NCBI RefSeq assembly: GCF_041021895.1
Contig: NZ_CP157428.1
Location: forward strand, 310,001-374,000
Source of the DNA: Acinetobacter sp. XH1741
GTDB lineage: Bacteria; Pseudomonadota; Gammaproteobacteria; Pseudomonadales; Moraxellaceae
Length of the DNA stretch: 64,000 bases
Reading direction: 5' to 3'
The notes under the pieces were generated by a model, which did not search any database, had not been told where the DNA came from, and saw only the letters and a list, made by a program, of their open reading frames with translations. Below, piece after piece: positions 56,622 to 64,000 of this stretch. The position numbers and the translations under genes are program-made. Each line of letters starts with the position of its first letter. Positions within the stretch are counted from its first letter, which is position 1.

Positions 56622-57884
56622 CTAAAAAATGGCTTTAAGTTTGCTATTAAACGCATTCCAGCCATTCACCATTCGTTCCCATACCGAACGGTCACTTCCC
56701 TCTTCAGGTTCCTCAACAGCTTCTTGTAACTCGCTTTGGCTAAACATAAGCAAACCAGCTGCTGTTGCATACATTGATCGACGCAATGCAGCTTGGTGCT
56801 GATCATCAGCATACACCTGCAACGGTGGATTACCTAAATGAGCAGACACGCCTAACATACGACGCGCTAAACTTACCATACCTTCAATTTGGCAAGCATC
56901 GCCTGTTAATACAACACCATGATATAAACCATGAATTGCACCGCTTTGTTCGAGTTCTTCGCGAATATGGCTAAAGATCTCTTCATAACGGGCAATAATA
57001 ATTTCTGACAACTCAATTCGACTAATGGTTTGAGGGCCATCGATACCTTCTACCTGAATCATGTGATCAGGTTTAACAGCACTCAGATCAACACAGCCAT
57101 GCAGAATTTTAATGCGTTCAGCTTCTTCAGTCGTTGTCTGCAACACGGCAGCAATATCACGAGTAACATGCTCGCCGCCTCGCTGTAACGTACGCGCTAA
57201 TGCTAAACGACCATCTAAATAAACTGCCAGATTGGTAATGCCTGCGCCAATATCAACCAGACAAACACCATATTCTTTTTCATCTTTAAGCAAACTTGCT
57301 TCAGCAGTTGCCAAGCAAGAAACCACCATTTTCTCAACCCCAATGTTCGCACCTTTCATTGCACGATCAAGGTTTTGCATGGTAGCAATCGGCATCATCA
57401 TCAACTGATAATGACCAGTCATGCTATGAGCAGTCATATTGATTGGGTTTTGAACCCATTCAGCAGAGTCACCTAACTCAAAACCTAGTGGTACTGCACT
57501 CGCTAAATAATAGTCAGAAGTCACATGGCTTGCTTTTGCTAATTCTAATGCACGCACAACTTCATTCGTTGTAATCACATGCGCTGGATTAGCAACCGGT
57601 GTACGACCAGAGGCATAGAAACTTTGCAACTCGGTACTCGGAATAGACACCCATGCACTATGAATGCGACACTCGGCCATATTCTCCGCTTCAGCAACGG
57701 CGTTTTTAATCGCAGCAATGACTTTATCGAGACTTACAATTTTTCCTTTGTTCATGCCTCGATTGCGAGCAGTCGCCATACCGATAACCTGAATGTTATC
57801 CGGCGCATGAATTTTTCCAATCAAAACTGAAACTTTATGCGTCCCAATGTCAATCGCAACAACTGAGGGAACAGCTTCACTCAT
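56622..57884 (-). CDS. ftsA: Cell division protein FtsA
   Basis: A 420-residue actin-family ATPase with VVAIDIGTHKVSVLIG at the N terminus, LVDIGAGITNLAVY near residue 210 and GVVLTGDACQIEG near residue 335. A C-terminal amphipathic helix (VWERMVNGWNAFNSKLKAIF) tethers it to the membrane. It links FtsZ to later division proteins. The ATG at 57884 is preferred over the GTG just before it. ftsQ ends 60 bp upstream. Confidence 0.97.
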   Translation of the reverse strand: MSEAVPSVVAIDIGTHKVSVLIGKIHAPDNIQVIGMATARNRGMNKGKIVSLDKVIAAIKNAVAEAENMAECRIHSAWVSIPSTELQSFYASGRTPVANPAHVITTNEVVRALELAKASHVTSDYYLASAVPLGFELGDSAEWVQNPINMTAHSMTGHYQLMMMPIATMQNLDRAMKGANIGVEKMVVSCLATAEASLLKDEKEYGVCLVDIGAGITNLAVYLDGRLALARTLQRGGEHVTRDIAAVLQTTTEEAERIKILHGCVDLSAVKPDHMIQVEGIDGPQTISRIELSEIIIARYEEIFSHIREELEQSGAIHGLYHGVVLTGDACQIEGMVSLARRMLGVSAHLGNPPLQVYADDQHQAALRRSMYATAAGLLMFSQSELQEAVEEPEEGSDRSVWERMVNGWNAFNSKLKAIF

Positions 57885-57944
57885 CACTCATACCATTTCT
57901 TTGTTGTCTAATACCAGGCAAATTGCCTATTTTAAAGCCACGTA

Positions 57945-58799
57945 TTATGGCTTTGCTTTTGTACCACCTGCAATGCTTGTGTCATCACTCGTTACAACAA
58001 ACTGACCATTCACAATTTTAGGTGGAGTTGCATTCTTCCATTGAATAGATAATCCATTACGATATCGCAAATCAATGGCTGAGATTTTCGTCCACACAGG
58101 TTTTAGGTCAGATTGTGCCAAGTGACTTAAACGTTGCAATTTATTCATCGTTTGGTCTTGGTCAACAATAATTCGTAAACCAGAGTCAAACTGCATAAAC
58201 CAAGTCATTCGCTCTGTTAGATATAACTCTTTTAAACGCAAATTAACAGGATGGAATAACTGATTAATTTCATTATAGCGTCGCATCATCATTTTAGACT
58301 GGCTTACCGGGCCATGTAACAGCGGAAGCTCAGGATGAAGTCTCGGTTCTGCCTCACTAAATACATCGCCACCATCGCTTAATAAGCGACCTGTTCCCCA
58401 ACGGGCGATAGCATGTCGAGGCATAACACGAACGCGAATACCATTTGGCCAAGCACGAGATACAACAACTCGGTCTACCCACGAAATTTCTAATGCTTTA
58501 TCTCGGATCTGCTCTAAGTCAGATGTAAAGTAATTATCTTTTACAATGGGTTGCACATATCGCATCACTTGCTGGGTTTCAACTGGAGTTGTTGAACCTA
58601 CAACTTCAAGTTTTGCGACAGTTGCATCAGTAATAACTTTATATAGCCCGTAAATTCCGACCGCCAAGACCAAAAAGGCAATAACCAGCAACACCCATCC
58701 GCCGGCATTGGCAAGCTTCTGCTTACGCGTAGGCGTTTTTTCATGAATGGAGGTAATGGCCGCACGTTTACGGCGCATGGAAGCCGGAAGTTGTGCCAT
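57945..58799 (-). CDS. ftsQ: Cell division protein FtsQ
   Basis: A 284-residue bitopic protein with a basic cytoplasmic N terminus, one helix (about residues 33-54), a POTRA domain (VAKLEVVGSTTPVETQQV) and the FtsQ beta domain (WVDRVVVSRAWPNGIRVRV). It joins FtsL and FtsB in the divisome and regulates septal synthesis. It follows ddl by two bases. A low-complexity tail closes the protein. Confidence 0.95.
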   Translation of the reverse strand: MAQLPASMRRKRAAITSIHEKTPTRKQKLANAGGWVLLVIAFLVLAVGIYGLYKVITDATVAKLEVVGSTTPVETQQVMRYVQPIVKDNYFTSDLEQIRDKALEISWVDRVVVSRAWPNGIRVRVMPRHAIARWGTGRLLSDGGDVFSEAEPRLHPELPLLHGPVSQSKMMMRRYNEINQLFHPVNLRLKELYLTERMTWFMQFDSGLRIIVDQDQTMNKLQRLSHLAQSDLKPVWTKISAIDLRYRNGLSIQWKNATPPKIVNGQFVVTSDDTSIAGGTKAKP

Positions 58800-58801
58800 A
58801 T

Positions 58802-59728
58802 TTAAGCCGTACCTTCCAATGTTTGCTCAAGAATTGCGACACATAGTTGGTCAAAGCTATAACCTACAGCTTTGGCAGCCTTAGGCACAAGCGAATGACT
58901 AGTCATACCTGGCACGGTATTTACTTCTAAAAGCCAGAAATTACCTTGCTCATCCTGCATTGCATCAATACGGCCCCAACCTTCTGCACCCACGGCTTGA
59001 AAAGCACGTAAACTTAAGGCTTGTAATTTTTTCTCTTCTGCGTCACTCAGACCACAAGGAATACCGTACTCGACATCATTACGCTCATATTTTGCTTCAT
59101 AGTCATAAAAAGCAACATCTGCTGGTGGCTGCAAACGAATAACAGGTAAAGGCTGGCCATTTAAGAATGAAATCGTAAATTCACGACCTGTAATCCACTT
59201 CTCTGCCATAACTACAGCATCGTGCTGAGTTGCTTTTTCAATTGCTGGCGCAAAATCTTCAGCTTTCTCAACTTTACTCATGCCTACGCTTGAACCTTCA
59301 TGCACAGGCTTGATAATCATTGGCAAACCTAATTCGGCAATCACCGAATCCAGATCAGTTTCTTTAGTAATAATACGATATGGTGCAGTTGGTAAATCGC
59401 TACCTTGCCAGATTTGCTTGGTTTTGACTTTATCCATGCCAATCGCAGAACCTTGTACACCTGTTCCTGTATAAGGAATATTTAACCACTCAAGCACACC
59501 TTGGATCTGACCATCTTCACCACCACGACCATGCAAGACAATAAATGCACGATCATAGTTTACAAGTTCAGTGACACTACGGTCTTGCGGATCAAATGCC
59601 TCAGCCTGAACACCTGAATTTAACAAAGCGTCCAAAACTGCTTGACCACTATCTAAAGACACAGCACGCTCAGCCGATTTTCCACCAAGTAACACAGCAA
59701 CTTTGCCGAATTTTGTAGCATTTGACAC
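58802..59728 (-). CDS. ddl: D-alanine--D-alanine ligase
   Basis: A 308-residue ATP-grasp ligase with GGKSAERAVSLDSG near residue 15, HGRGGEDGQIQG near residue 68, the loop HEGSSVGMSKV and the C-terminal LEVNTVPGMTSHS. It makes D-Ala-D-Ala for the MurNAc pentapeptide. The GTG at 59728 with AAGGA seven bases upstream is chosen over the TTG at 59755. It lies in the dcw cluster between murC and ftsQ, so it is the DdlB version. Confidence 0.96.
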   Translation of the reverse strand: MSNATKFGKVAVLLGGKSAERAVSLDSGQAVLDALLNSGVQAEAFDPQDRSVTELVNYDRAFIVLHGRGGEDGQIQGVLEWLNIPYTGTGVQGSAIGMDKVKTKQIWQGSDLPTAPYRIITKETDLDSVIAELGLPMIIKPVHEGSSVGMSKVEKAEDFAPAIEKATQHDAVVMAEKWITGREFTISFLNGQPLPVIRLQPPADVAFYDYEAKYERNDVEYGIPCGLSDAEEKKLQALSLRAFQAVGAEGWGRIDAMQDEQGNFWLLEVNTVPGMTSHSLVPKAAKAVGYSFDQLCVAILEQTLEGTA

Positions 59729-59766
59729 GTTTAAATCCTTAACCCGATAATTCAATACTTTTTTGT

Positions 59767-61215
59767 TTATTTCACATACAAATGGTGCTGTGCAAGTTCT
59801 ACTGAAATTGCTCCCACGTTACCTGCACCTTGTGTTAATAACAAGTCATTTGGTTGTAACACATTTTGCATGATGTTTTGCAAATTACCTTCAACAGGAT
59901 CAACCAAAATCGGTTCAACCTGACCACGCAAGCGAATACTACGTGCCAAAGTACGACTGTCTGCACCAACAATTGGCTTTTCGCCAGCCGGATAAACTTC
60001 CAATAATAATAATTGATCTACTTGTGACAGTACTTCAATAAAGTCATCGAAACAATCACGCGTACGTGAATAACGGTGAGGTTGGAAAAGCATCACTAAA
60101 CGGCGATCTGGATGGCTTTGACGAGCTGCTTTAATGGTTGCTTCCACTTCTTTCGGATGATGTCCATAGTCATCGACTAATTTCACATTACCTTCACCAA
60201 GCTCAAATTCACCTTGTACCTGGAAGCGACGTCCAACACCGCTAAAGCCTTTTAATGCTCGGCTAATTGCATCATCTGAAACGCCTTCATCGGTTGCAAC
60301 ACCAATCGCAGCCAATGCATTTAAAATATTATGCAGACCTGGTTGATTGATCGTTAGGCGTAATGGCTCACGTCCTTTACGTAACACTGTAAAGTGCGAA
60401 CGCATACCGTCTTGTTCCACATCAATCGCACGAATGTCATTATCTTCGTTAAAACCATAAGTAATAACCGGACGACCCACACGCGGTAAAATTTCACGAA
60501 TATTGGCGTCATCACCACAAACTACCGCTAAACCATAAAACGGTAAGTTATGTAAGAACTGTACGAAGGTATCTTTTAATTTATCAAAGCTACCTTCATA
60601 GGTGTCCATATGGTCAGCATCGATATTGGTTACAATCGCTGCCATTGGCTGTAAATAAAGGAATGAAGCATCTGATTCATCAGCTTCAGCAACAATAAAA
60701 CGGCTCTCGCCAAGTGCTGCATTTACACCAGTACTGTTAAGCAAACCGCCGATCACATAAGTTGGATCAAGGTTTTCTTCAGCTAACATCGTGGTTAACA
60801 AGCTGGTTGTTGTCGTTTTACCATGAGTACCTGCTACCGCAATACCATGACGGTAACGCATGAGTTCACCAAGCATTTCTGCACGACGTACAATCGGAGT
60901 ACGTTGTTCAATCGCCGCTTTAATTTCCGGATTTTCTCGATCAATAGCAGTTGAAACCACAAGAACATTGGCGTTTTTAATATTTTCTGCTTCGTGTCCG
61001 ATATAGACCTTAATGCCATTTTCTTCTAATTGTTGTGTAGTTTTAGAAGCTTTAATATCTGAACCGGAAATTTTATATCCTTGGTTAGCTAACACCTCAG
61101 CAATACCACACATACCTGCACCACCAATACCCACAAAATGAATGTGTTTGATACGGCGCATTTCAGGCACTTTAATCAATTTTTTTGCTTGGTTTGCAGC
61201 TGTTGTTGGAGACAT
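59767..61215 (-). CDS. murC: UDP-N-acetylmuramate--L-alanine ligase
   Basis: A 482-residue Mur ligase. It carries [16 protein letters not shown] (near residue 28), the ATP loop [12 protein letters not shown] (near residue 127), [14 protein letters not shown] and [10 protein letters not shown]. It adds the first residue, L-alanine, to UDP-MurNAc in the cytoplasm. Eleven bases separate it from murG and about 38 from the ddl start, so it is part of one transcript. Confidence 0.98.
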   Translation of the reverse strand: MSPTTAANQAKKLIKVPEMRRIKHIHFVGIGGAGMCGIAEVLANQGYKISGSDIKASKTTQQLEENGIKVYIGHEAENIKNANVLVVSTAIDRENPEIKAAIEQRTPIVRRAEMLGELMRYRHGIAVAGTHGKTTTTSLLTTMLAEENLDPTYVIGGLLNSTGVNAALGESRFIVAEADESDASFLYLQPMAAIVTNIDADHMDTYEGSFDKLKDTFVQFLHNLPFYGLAVVCGDDANIREILPRVGRPVITYGFNEDNDIRAIDVEQDGMRSHFTVLRKGREPLRLTINQPGLHNILNALAAIGVATDEGVSDDAISRALKGFSGVGRRFQVQGEFELGEGNVKLVDDYGHHPKEVEATIKAARQSHPDRRLVMLFQPHRYSRTRDCFDDFIEVLSQVDQLLLLEVYPAGEKPIVGADSRTLARSIRLRGQVEPILVDPVEGNLQNIMQNVLQPNDLLLTQGAGNVGAISVELAQHHLYVK

Positions 61216-61226
61216 AGTAAATCCGA

Positions 61227-62324
61227 TTACATTTTTTGAATAAGATCAACCACATGCTGAGTTGCATCTGGTTGGGCATGTTGACGCGCTTTCACTGCCA
61301 TTTCTGTAAGTAACTGGCGGTTGGTCAGCGTAGTAAACAATTGATTTAAAACATCTGGCGTCATAGTCGATTGCTGGCAAATTTTTGCAGCACCGACATC
61401 GGCCAGAAATTTGGCATTTGCAGTTTGGTGGTCATCTACCGCAATAGGAAGCGGTACGAATACTGCCGCCACACCTGCGGTTGCAACTTCAGTCACAGTT
61501 AAAGCACCAGCACGGCAAATAATGAGGTCTGCTTCACTATATGCCTTTGCCATATCTTCAATAAAAGGTAGAACCTGCACCGTTAAGTTTGCTGGCGCAT
61601 CTGCGTACAACGCTTGAGTTGCCTCAACTTGTTGCTGACCACACTGATGAAAAATATTGAGGGGAACTTGAAGTTGTTTTAATGCTGGAGGTAAACGCTC
61701 ATTGAGTGCTTTGGCACCTAAAGAGCCGCCAACAATAAGAAAATTTAATGGCTGGCCCGCTTGCGCACGCTCATCATAGCGCCACTTTGGGCTTAAAATA
61801 TCTGTAATTTCACGGCGTACCGGATTTCCAGTGGTCACCACTTTTTCACTGACAGGAAAAGTATTGGGAAATGCTTCGCATACTACTTTCGCCACACGGG
61901 ATAACTGTGCATTGGTAAAACCTGCAACTGCATTTTGCTCGTGAATAAGTACAGGAATACCTAATAAACGCGCCGCTAGGCCACCCGGCCCTGCGACATA
62001 ACCACCAAAGCCAGCAACCGCATCAACCTTAAGCTGTTTCATATAGCGCATAGCGCTAAAAGTTGCTTTTAAGATTTTAAAAGGCGCAGCAAGCTTACGA
62101 ATGACTCCGTTTCCACGTACACCTTGAATATCAATTTGATATATTGGAATATTTTGATCTTTTAATAAACGATTTTCCATACCTATTGGCGTGGCTAACC
62201 ATGAAACCTGACAACCTTGTTGTTGAAGTTGTTTGGCTACGGCGAGGGCTGGAAAAACATGTCCACCAGTACCGGCAGCCATCATCATGACATGTTTAGG
62301 TTTGCTTTGCTGTGAATCGGTCAC
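61227..62324 (-). CDS. murG: UDP-GlcNAc:lipid I GlcNAc transferase
   Basis: A 365-residue GT-B enzyme with [15 protein letters not shown] near residue 16, [18 protein letters not shown] near residue 105 and the donor-site [25 protein letters not shown] region near residue 270. It converts lipid I to lipid II at the inner membrane. The start is GTG. It is the first gene of the cluster seen here; the usual upstream ftsW/murD are not adjacent, and gshB lies upstream instead. Confidence 0.96.
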   Translation of the reverse strand: MTDSQQSKPKHVMMMAAGTGGHVFPALAVAKQLQQQGCQVSWLATPIGMENRLLKDQNIPIYQIDIQGVRGNGVIRKLAAPFKILKATFSAMRYMKQLKVDAVAGFGGYVAGPGGLAARLLGIPVLIHEQNAVAGFTNAQLSRVAKVVCEAFPNTFPVSEKVVTTGNPVRREITDILSPKWRYDERAQAGQPLNFLIVGGSLGAKALNERLPPALKQLQVPLNIFHQCGQQQVEATQALYADAPANLTVQVLPFIEDMAKAYSEADLIICRAGALTVTEVATAGVAAVFVPLPIAVDDHQTANAKFLADVGAAKICQQSTMTPDVLNQLFTTLTNRQLLTEMAVKARQHAQPDATQHVVDLIQKM

Positions 62325-62513
62325 GGTCTAATTCTTCAACTCAAAAAACAATGGAAATTGTCATCTATTTTTGTAGCCGTTTATTTTAATCCTAAAGCTT
62401 CATTAACGAAAAGCGAATTTCACTCGTTTATAACAGAAAGATGTGCTTTTTTGAAAATATGCCTACAAAGCCAAGCGTATTTCATATTGTGATTTTATTA
62501 ATTCATATATTTT

Positions 62514-62550
62514 TAGGTGATTTCCCATTATTAACAGAGGAAATCACCTA
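62514..62550. other. Perfect 12-base inverted repeat after gshB
   Basis: TAGGTGATTTCC and GGAAATCACCTA flank 13 bases, ending 11 bp beyond the gshB stop. No U-run follows on the minus strand, so it is not a standard terminator; an mRNA 3' stabiliser or a protein site is possible. The rest of 62325-62513 holds nothing clear. Confidence 0.5.
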
Positions 62551-62560
62551 AAGTAGATAT

Positions 62561-63505
62561 TTATGCAGGACGACCCGCTTCTAATACATCAAATAAATCA
62601 TCGGCAATCGATGTACCAAACTGAGCATCAATTTCACGAATACAGGTGGGGCTGGTCACATTAATTTCAGTGACATAATTGCCAATCACATCTAGTCCAA
62701 CAAGAATTAAACCTTTTTCACGTAAGAAAGGCCCAATTTTAGCCGCAATCATCTTATCGTTTTCAGTCAGTGGACGAGCTTGGCCTAAACCACCAGCCGC
62801 CAAGTTACCGCGGACTTCACCATTTTGCGGAATACGTGCTAGACAGTAAGGAATAGGTTCACCATTCACCATTAAAATACGCTTATCCCCTTCTACAATT
62901 TCAGGAATATAACGCTGTGCCATAATTGGGCGAGTACCTAATTCTGTCAGCATTTCTAAGGTAGAACCAATATTTACACCGTCTTGGTACAAACGAAAAA
63001 TACCCATTCCACCCATACCATCAAGTGGCTTAACAATTACATCGCCATGCTCTTTAATAAATTCGCGAATCAAACCCTGTTGTGATGTCACAAGTGTAGG
63101 CACTTGTAGCTCTGGAAATTGCGTTGCAAAGAGTTTTTCATTGCAATCACGCAGTGACTGAGGTTTGTTGATAATCCATGAACCTTCGCGTTCAGCTTGC
63201 TCAAGCACGTAAGTTGTATAGACAAAATTCATATCAAACGGTGGGTCTTTACGCATGAGTACAACGTCATAAGCAGCAATAGACTCTTTTCTCTTTTCGC
63301 CTAGCTCATAGTAATGACTGTAATCTTCAAATACTTCTAAGGGAGAGATTAGACCGTAAGCCTTACCTTGATCGATATATAAATCTTGCTGTAATGCATA
63401 ACCCAATTCATGTCCACGACGGCTCGCCGCCCACAACATTGCCATGGTTGAATCCTTTTTCAGATTTACGGTTTCAATCGGATCCATGACGACAAGTACA
63501 CGCAT
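62561..63505 (-). CDS. gshB: Glutathione synthetase
   Basis: A 314-residue ATP-grasp enzyme starting MRVLVVMDPIETVNLKKDST, with VLMRKDPPFDMNFVYTTYVLE (near residue 80), KPLDGMGGMGIFR (near residue 160) and EINVTSPTCIREID near the C terminus. It joins gamma-Glu-Cys and glycine. The ATG at 63505 has AAGAAGAG upstream and fits the family; an in-frame codon at 63559 is rejected. It appears monocistronic. Confidence 0.97.
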   Translation of the reverse strand: MRVLVVMDPIETVNLKKDSTMAMLWAASRRGHELGYALQQDLYIDQGKAYGLISPLEVFEDYSHYYELGEKRKESIAAYDVVLMRKDPPFDMNFVYTTYVLEQAEREGSWIINKPQSLRDCNEKLFATQFPELQVPTLVTSQQGLIREFIKEHGDVIVKPLDGMGGMGIFRLYQDGVNIGSTLEMLTELGTRPIMAQRYIPEIVEGDKRILMVNGEPIPYCLARIPQNGEVRGNLAAGGLGQARPLTENDKMIAAKIGPFLREKGLILVGLDVIGNYVTEINVTSPTCIREIDAQFGTSIADDLFDVLEAGRPA

Positions 63506-63665
63506 GCTCAAGCTCTTCTTAAAATTTAAATTAGCATGAGTATAACTGAGATTTTTCACTGGTTTTTCTTAATTTCAGTAAAACCTTATCTGTTATTTCT
63601 TTATCTTGAACTCAGGTAAATTCAGTTAAACTATGACCATAAAATATTATTTTTAAAGGCTAAAG

Positions 63666-63878
63666 ATGAAACTTTATCGCTATTTAACAGGCCCAGATGA
63701 CTCAGCCTTTTGTGCGCGAGTCACTAAAGCACTAAATCATGGTTGGGAGTTATATGAAGCACCAACCATGACTTTTAATGGCACTCAAGTGATTGTGGGT
63801 CAAGCCATTTGCAAAACAATTGATGAAAACTATGATCCAGAAATGGACATTTTAGATGTGCTCAAAAACAATGCTTAA
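63666..63878 (+). CDS. DUF1737 small protein
   Basis: A 70-residue protein with the DUF1737 pattern (LYRYLTGPDDSAFCARVTKAL, then LNHGWELYEAPT). The function is unknown. It is divergent from gshB, and an AAAGG site precedes the ATG. Length is normal for the family. Confidence 0.85.
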   Translation: MKLYRYLTGPDDSAFCARVTKALNHGWELYEAPTMTFNGTQVIVGQAICKTIDENYDPEMDILDVLKNNA

Positions 63879-63884
63879 CTCCAA

Positions 63885-63909
63885 GGGTACTTTTAACAAC
63901 GAAGTACCC
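63885..63909. other. Hairpin after the DUF1737 gene
   Basis: GGGTACTT and AAGTACCC are 8-base arms around nine bases, seven bases beyond the stop. No U-run follows, so termination by this hairpin is uncertain. Confidence 0.4.
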
Positions 63910-64000
63910 CCCTTCAGAACCTTATTCATAAATAAAACTAATTATTTACCTTAAGAACCACTCTTTAGCACATAAATTATATTTTAAAATCAATAATTAA

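Noticed and set aside
59729..59755. Longer ddl start at TTG 59755
   Set aside because: It has no ribosome site, whereas GTG at 59728 has AAGGA at good spacing and fits the family start.

Overview
The window is about 64 kb of ordinary chromosome from an Acinetobacter, most likely the A. calcoaceticus-baumannii complex. This rests on AT-rich DNA, a clear Omp33-36 porin gene, a dcw cluster that runs only murG-murC-ddl-ftsQ-ftsA-ftsZ before lpxC, and Acinetobacter-like versions of WaaA, AceE/AceF and SSB. The species call is inference, because no rRNA or marker search was possible. There are no tRNA or rRNA genes, prophages, complete insertion sequences or CRISPR arrays. Nearly all genes are complete and tightly packed.

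Layout. 0-9 kb: azlCD amino-acid exporter, ssb, a YajR-like MFS transporter, a TerC/DUF475 membrane protein, tenA, a MerR-SDR pair, small membrane proteins, and a NemR-like TetR repressor with a quinone-oxidoreductase-like enzyme. 9-16 kb: uvrA, a membrane diguanylate cyclase, a gene-free stretch of about 1 kb with two tail-to-tail sRNA candidates, and omp33-36. 16-32 kb: a BCCT (BetT-type) transporter, an ion-channel-like protein, and an acetate module (actP-yjcH, a CrbS-type symporter/kinase, an unknown 255-residue protein, CrbR-type regulator, acs). A dimethylsulfone sulfur-scavenging pair (msuE/sfnG), an Lrp/AsnC regulator and a cysteine hydrolase lie inside that region. 32-46 kb: a MITE-like element, DUF805, MscS, rsmE, waaA, an ArsR regulator with an Old Yellow Enzyme, prfB with its programmed frameshift, a second Omp33-36-like porin, recJ, pdxH, glmM, guaB. 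46-64 kb: an MBL-fold protein, a Mn-exporter-type gene under a yybP-ykoY (Mn2+) riboswitch, aceEF, an M23 peptidase, dciA, lpxC, the division/peptidoglycan genes, gshB and a DUF1737 protein.

The most interesting signal is regulatory. A near-palindrome with 7-2-7 spacing (ATACGACTTTAGTCGTAT and two relatives) sits in front of three units: yjcH-actP/crbS, acs, and the uncharacterised 255-residue gene between the kinase and regulator genes. This suggests one CrbR operator defining an acetate regulon that includes the unknown protein. Other observations are a 268-bp nested-inverted-repeat element upstream of DUF805, a well-formed Mn riboswitch with its promoter, two sRNA candidates, three ATAACGTT boxes ahead of omp33-36, and a channel-like protein with a degenerate selectivity filter.
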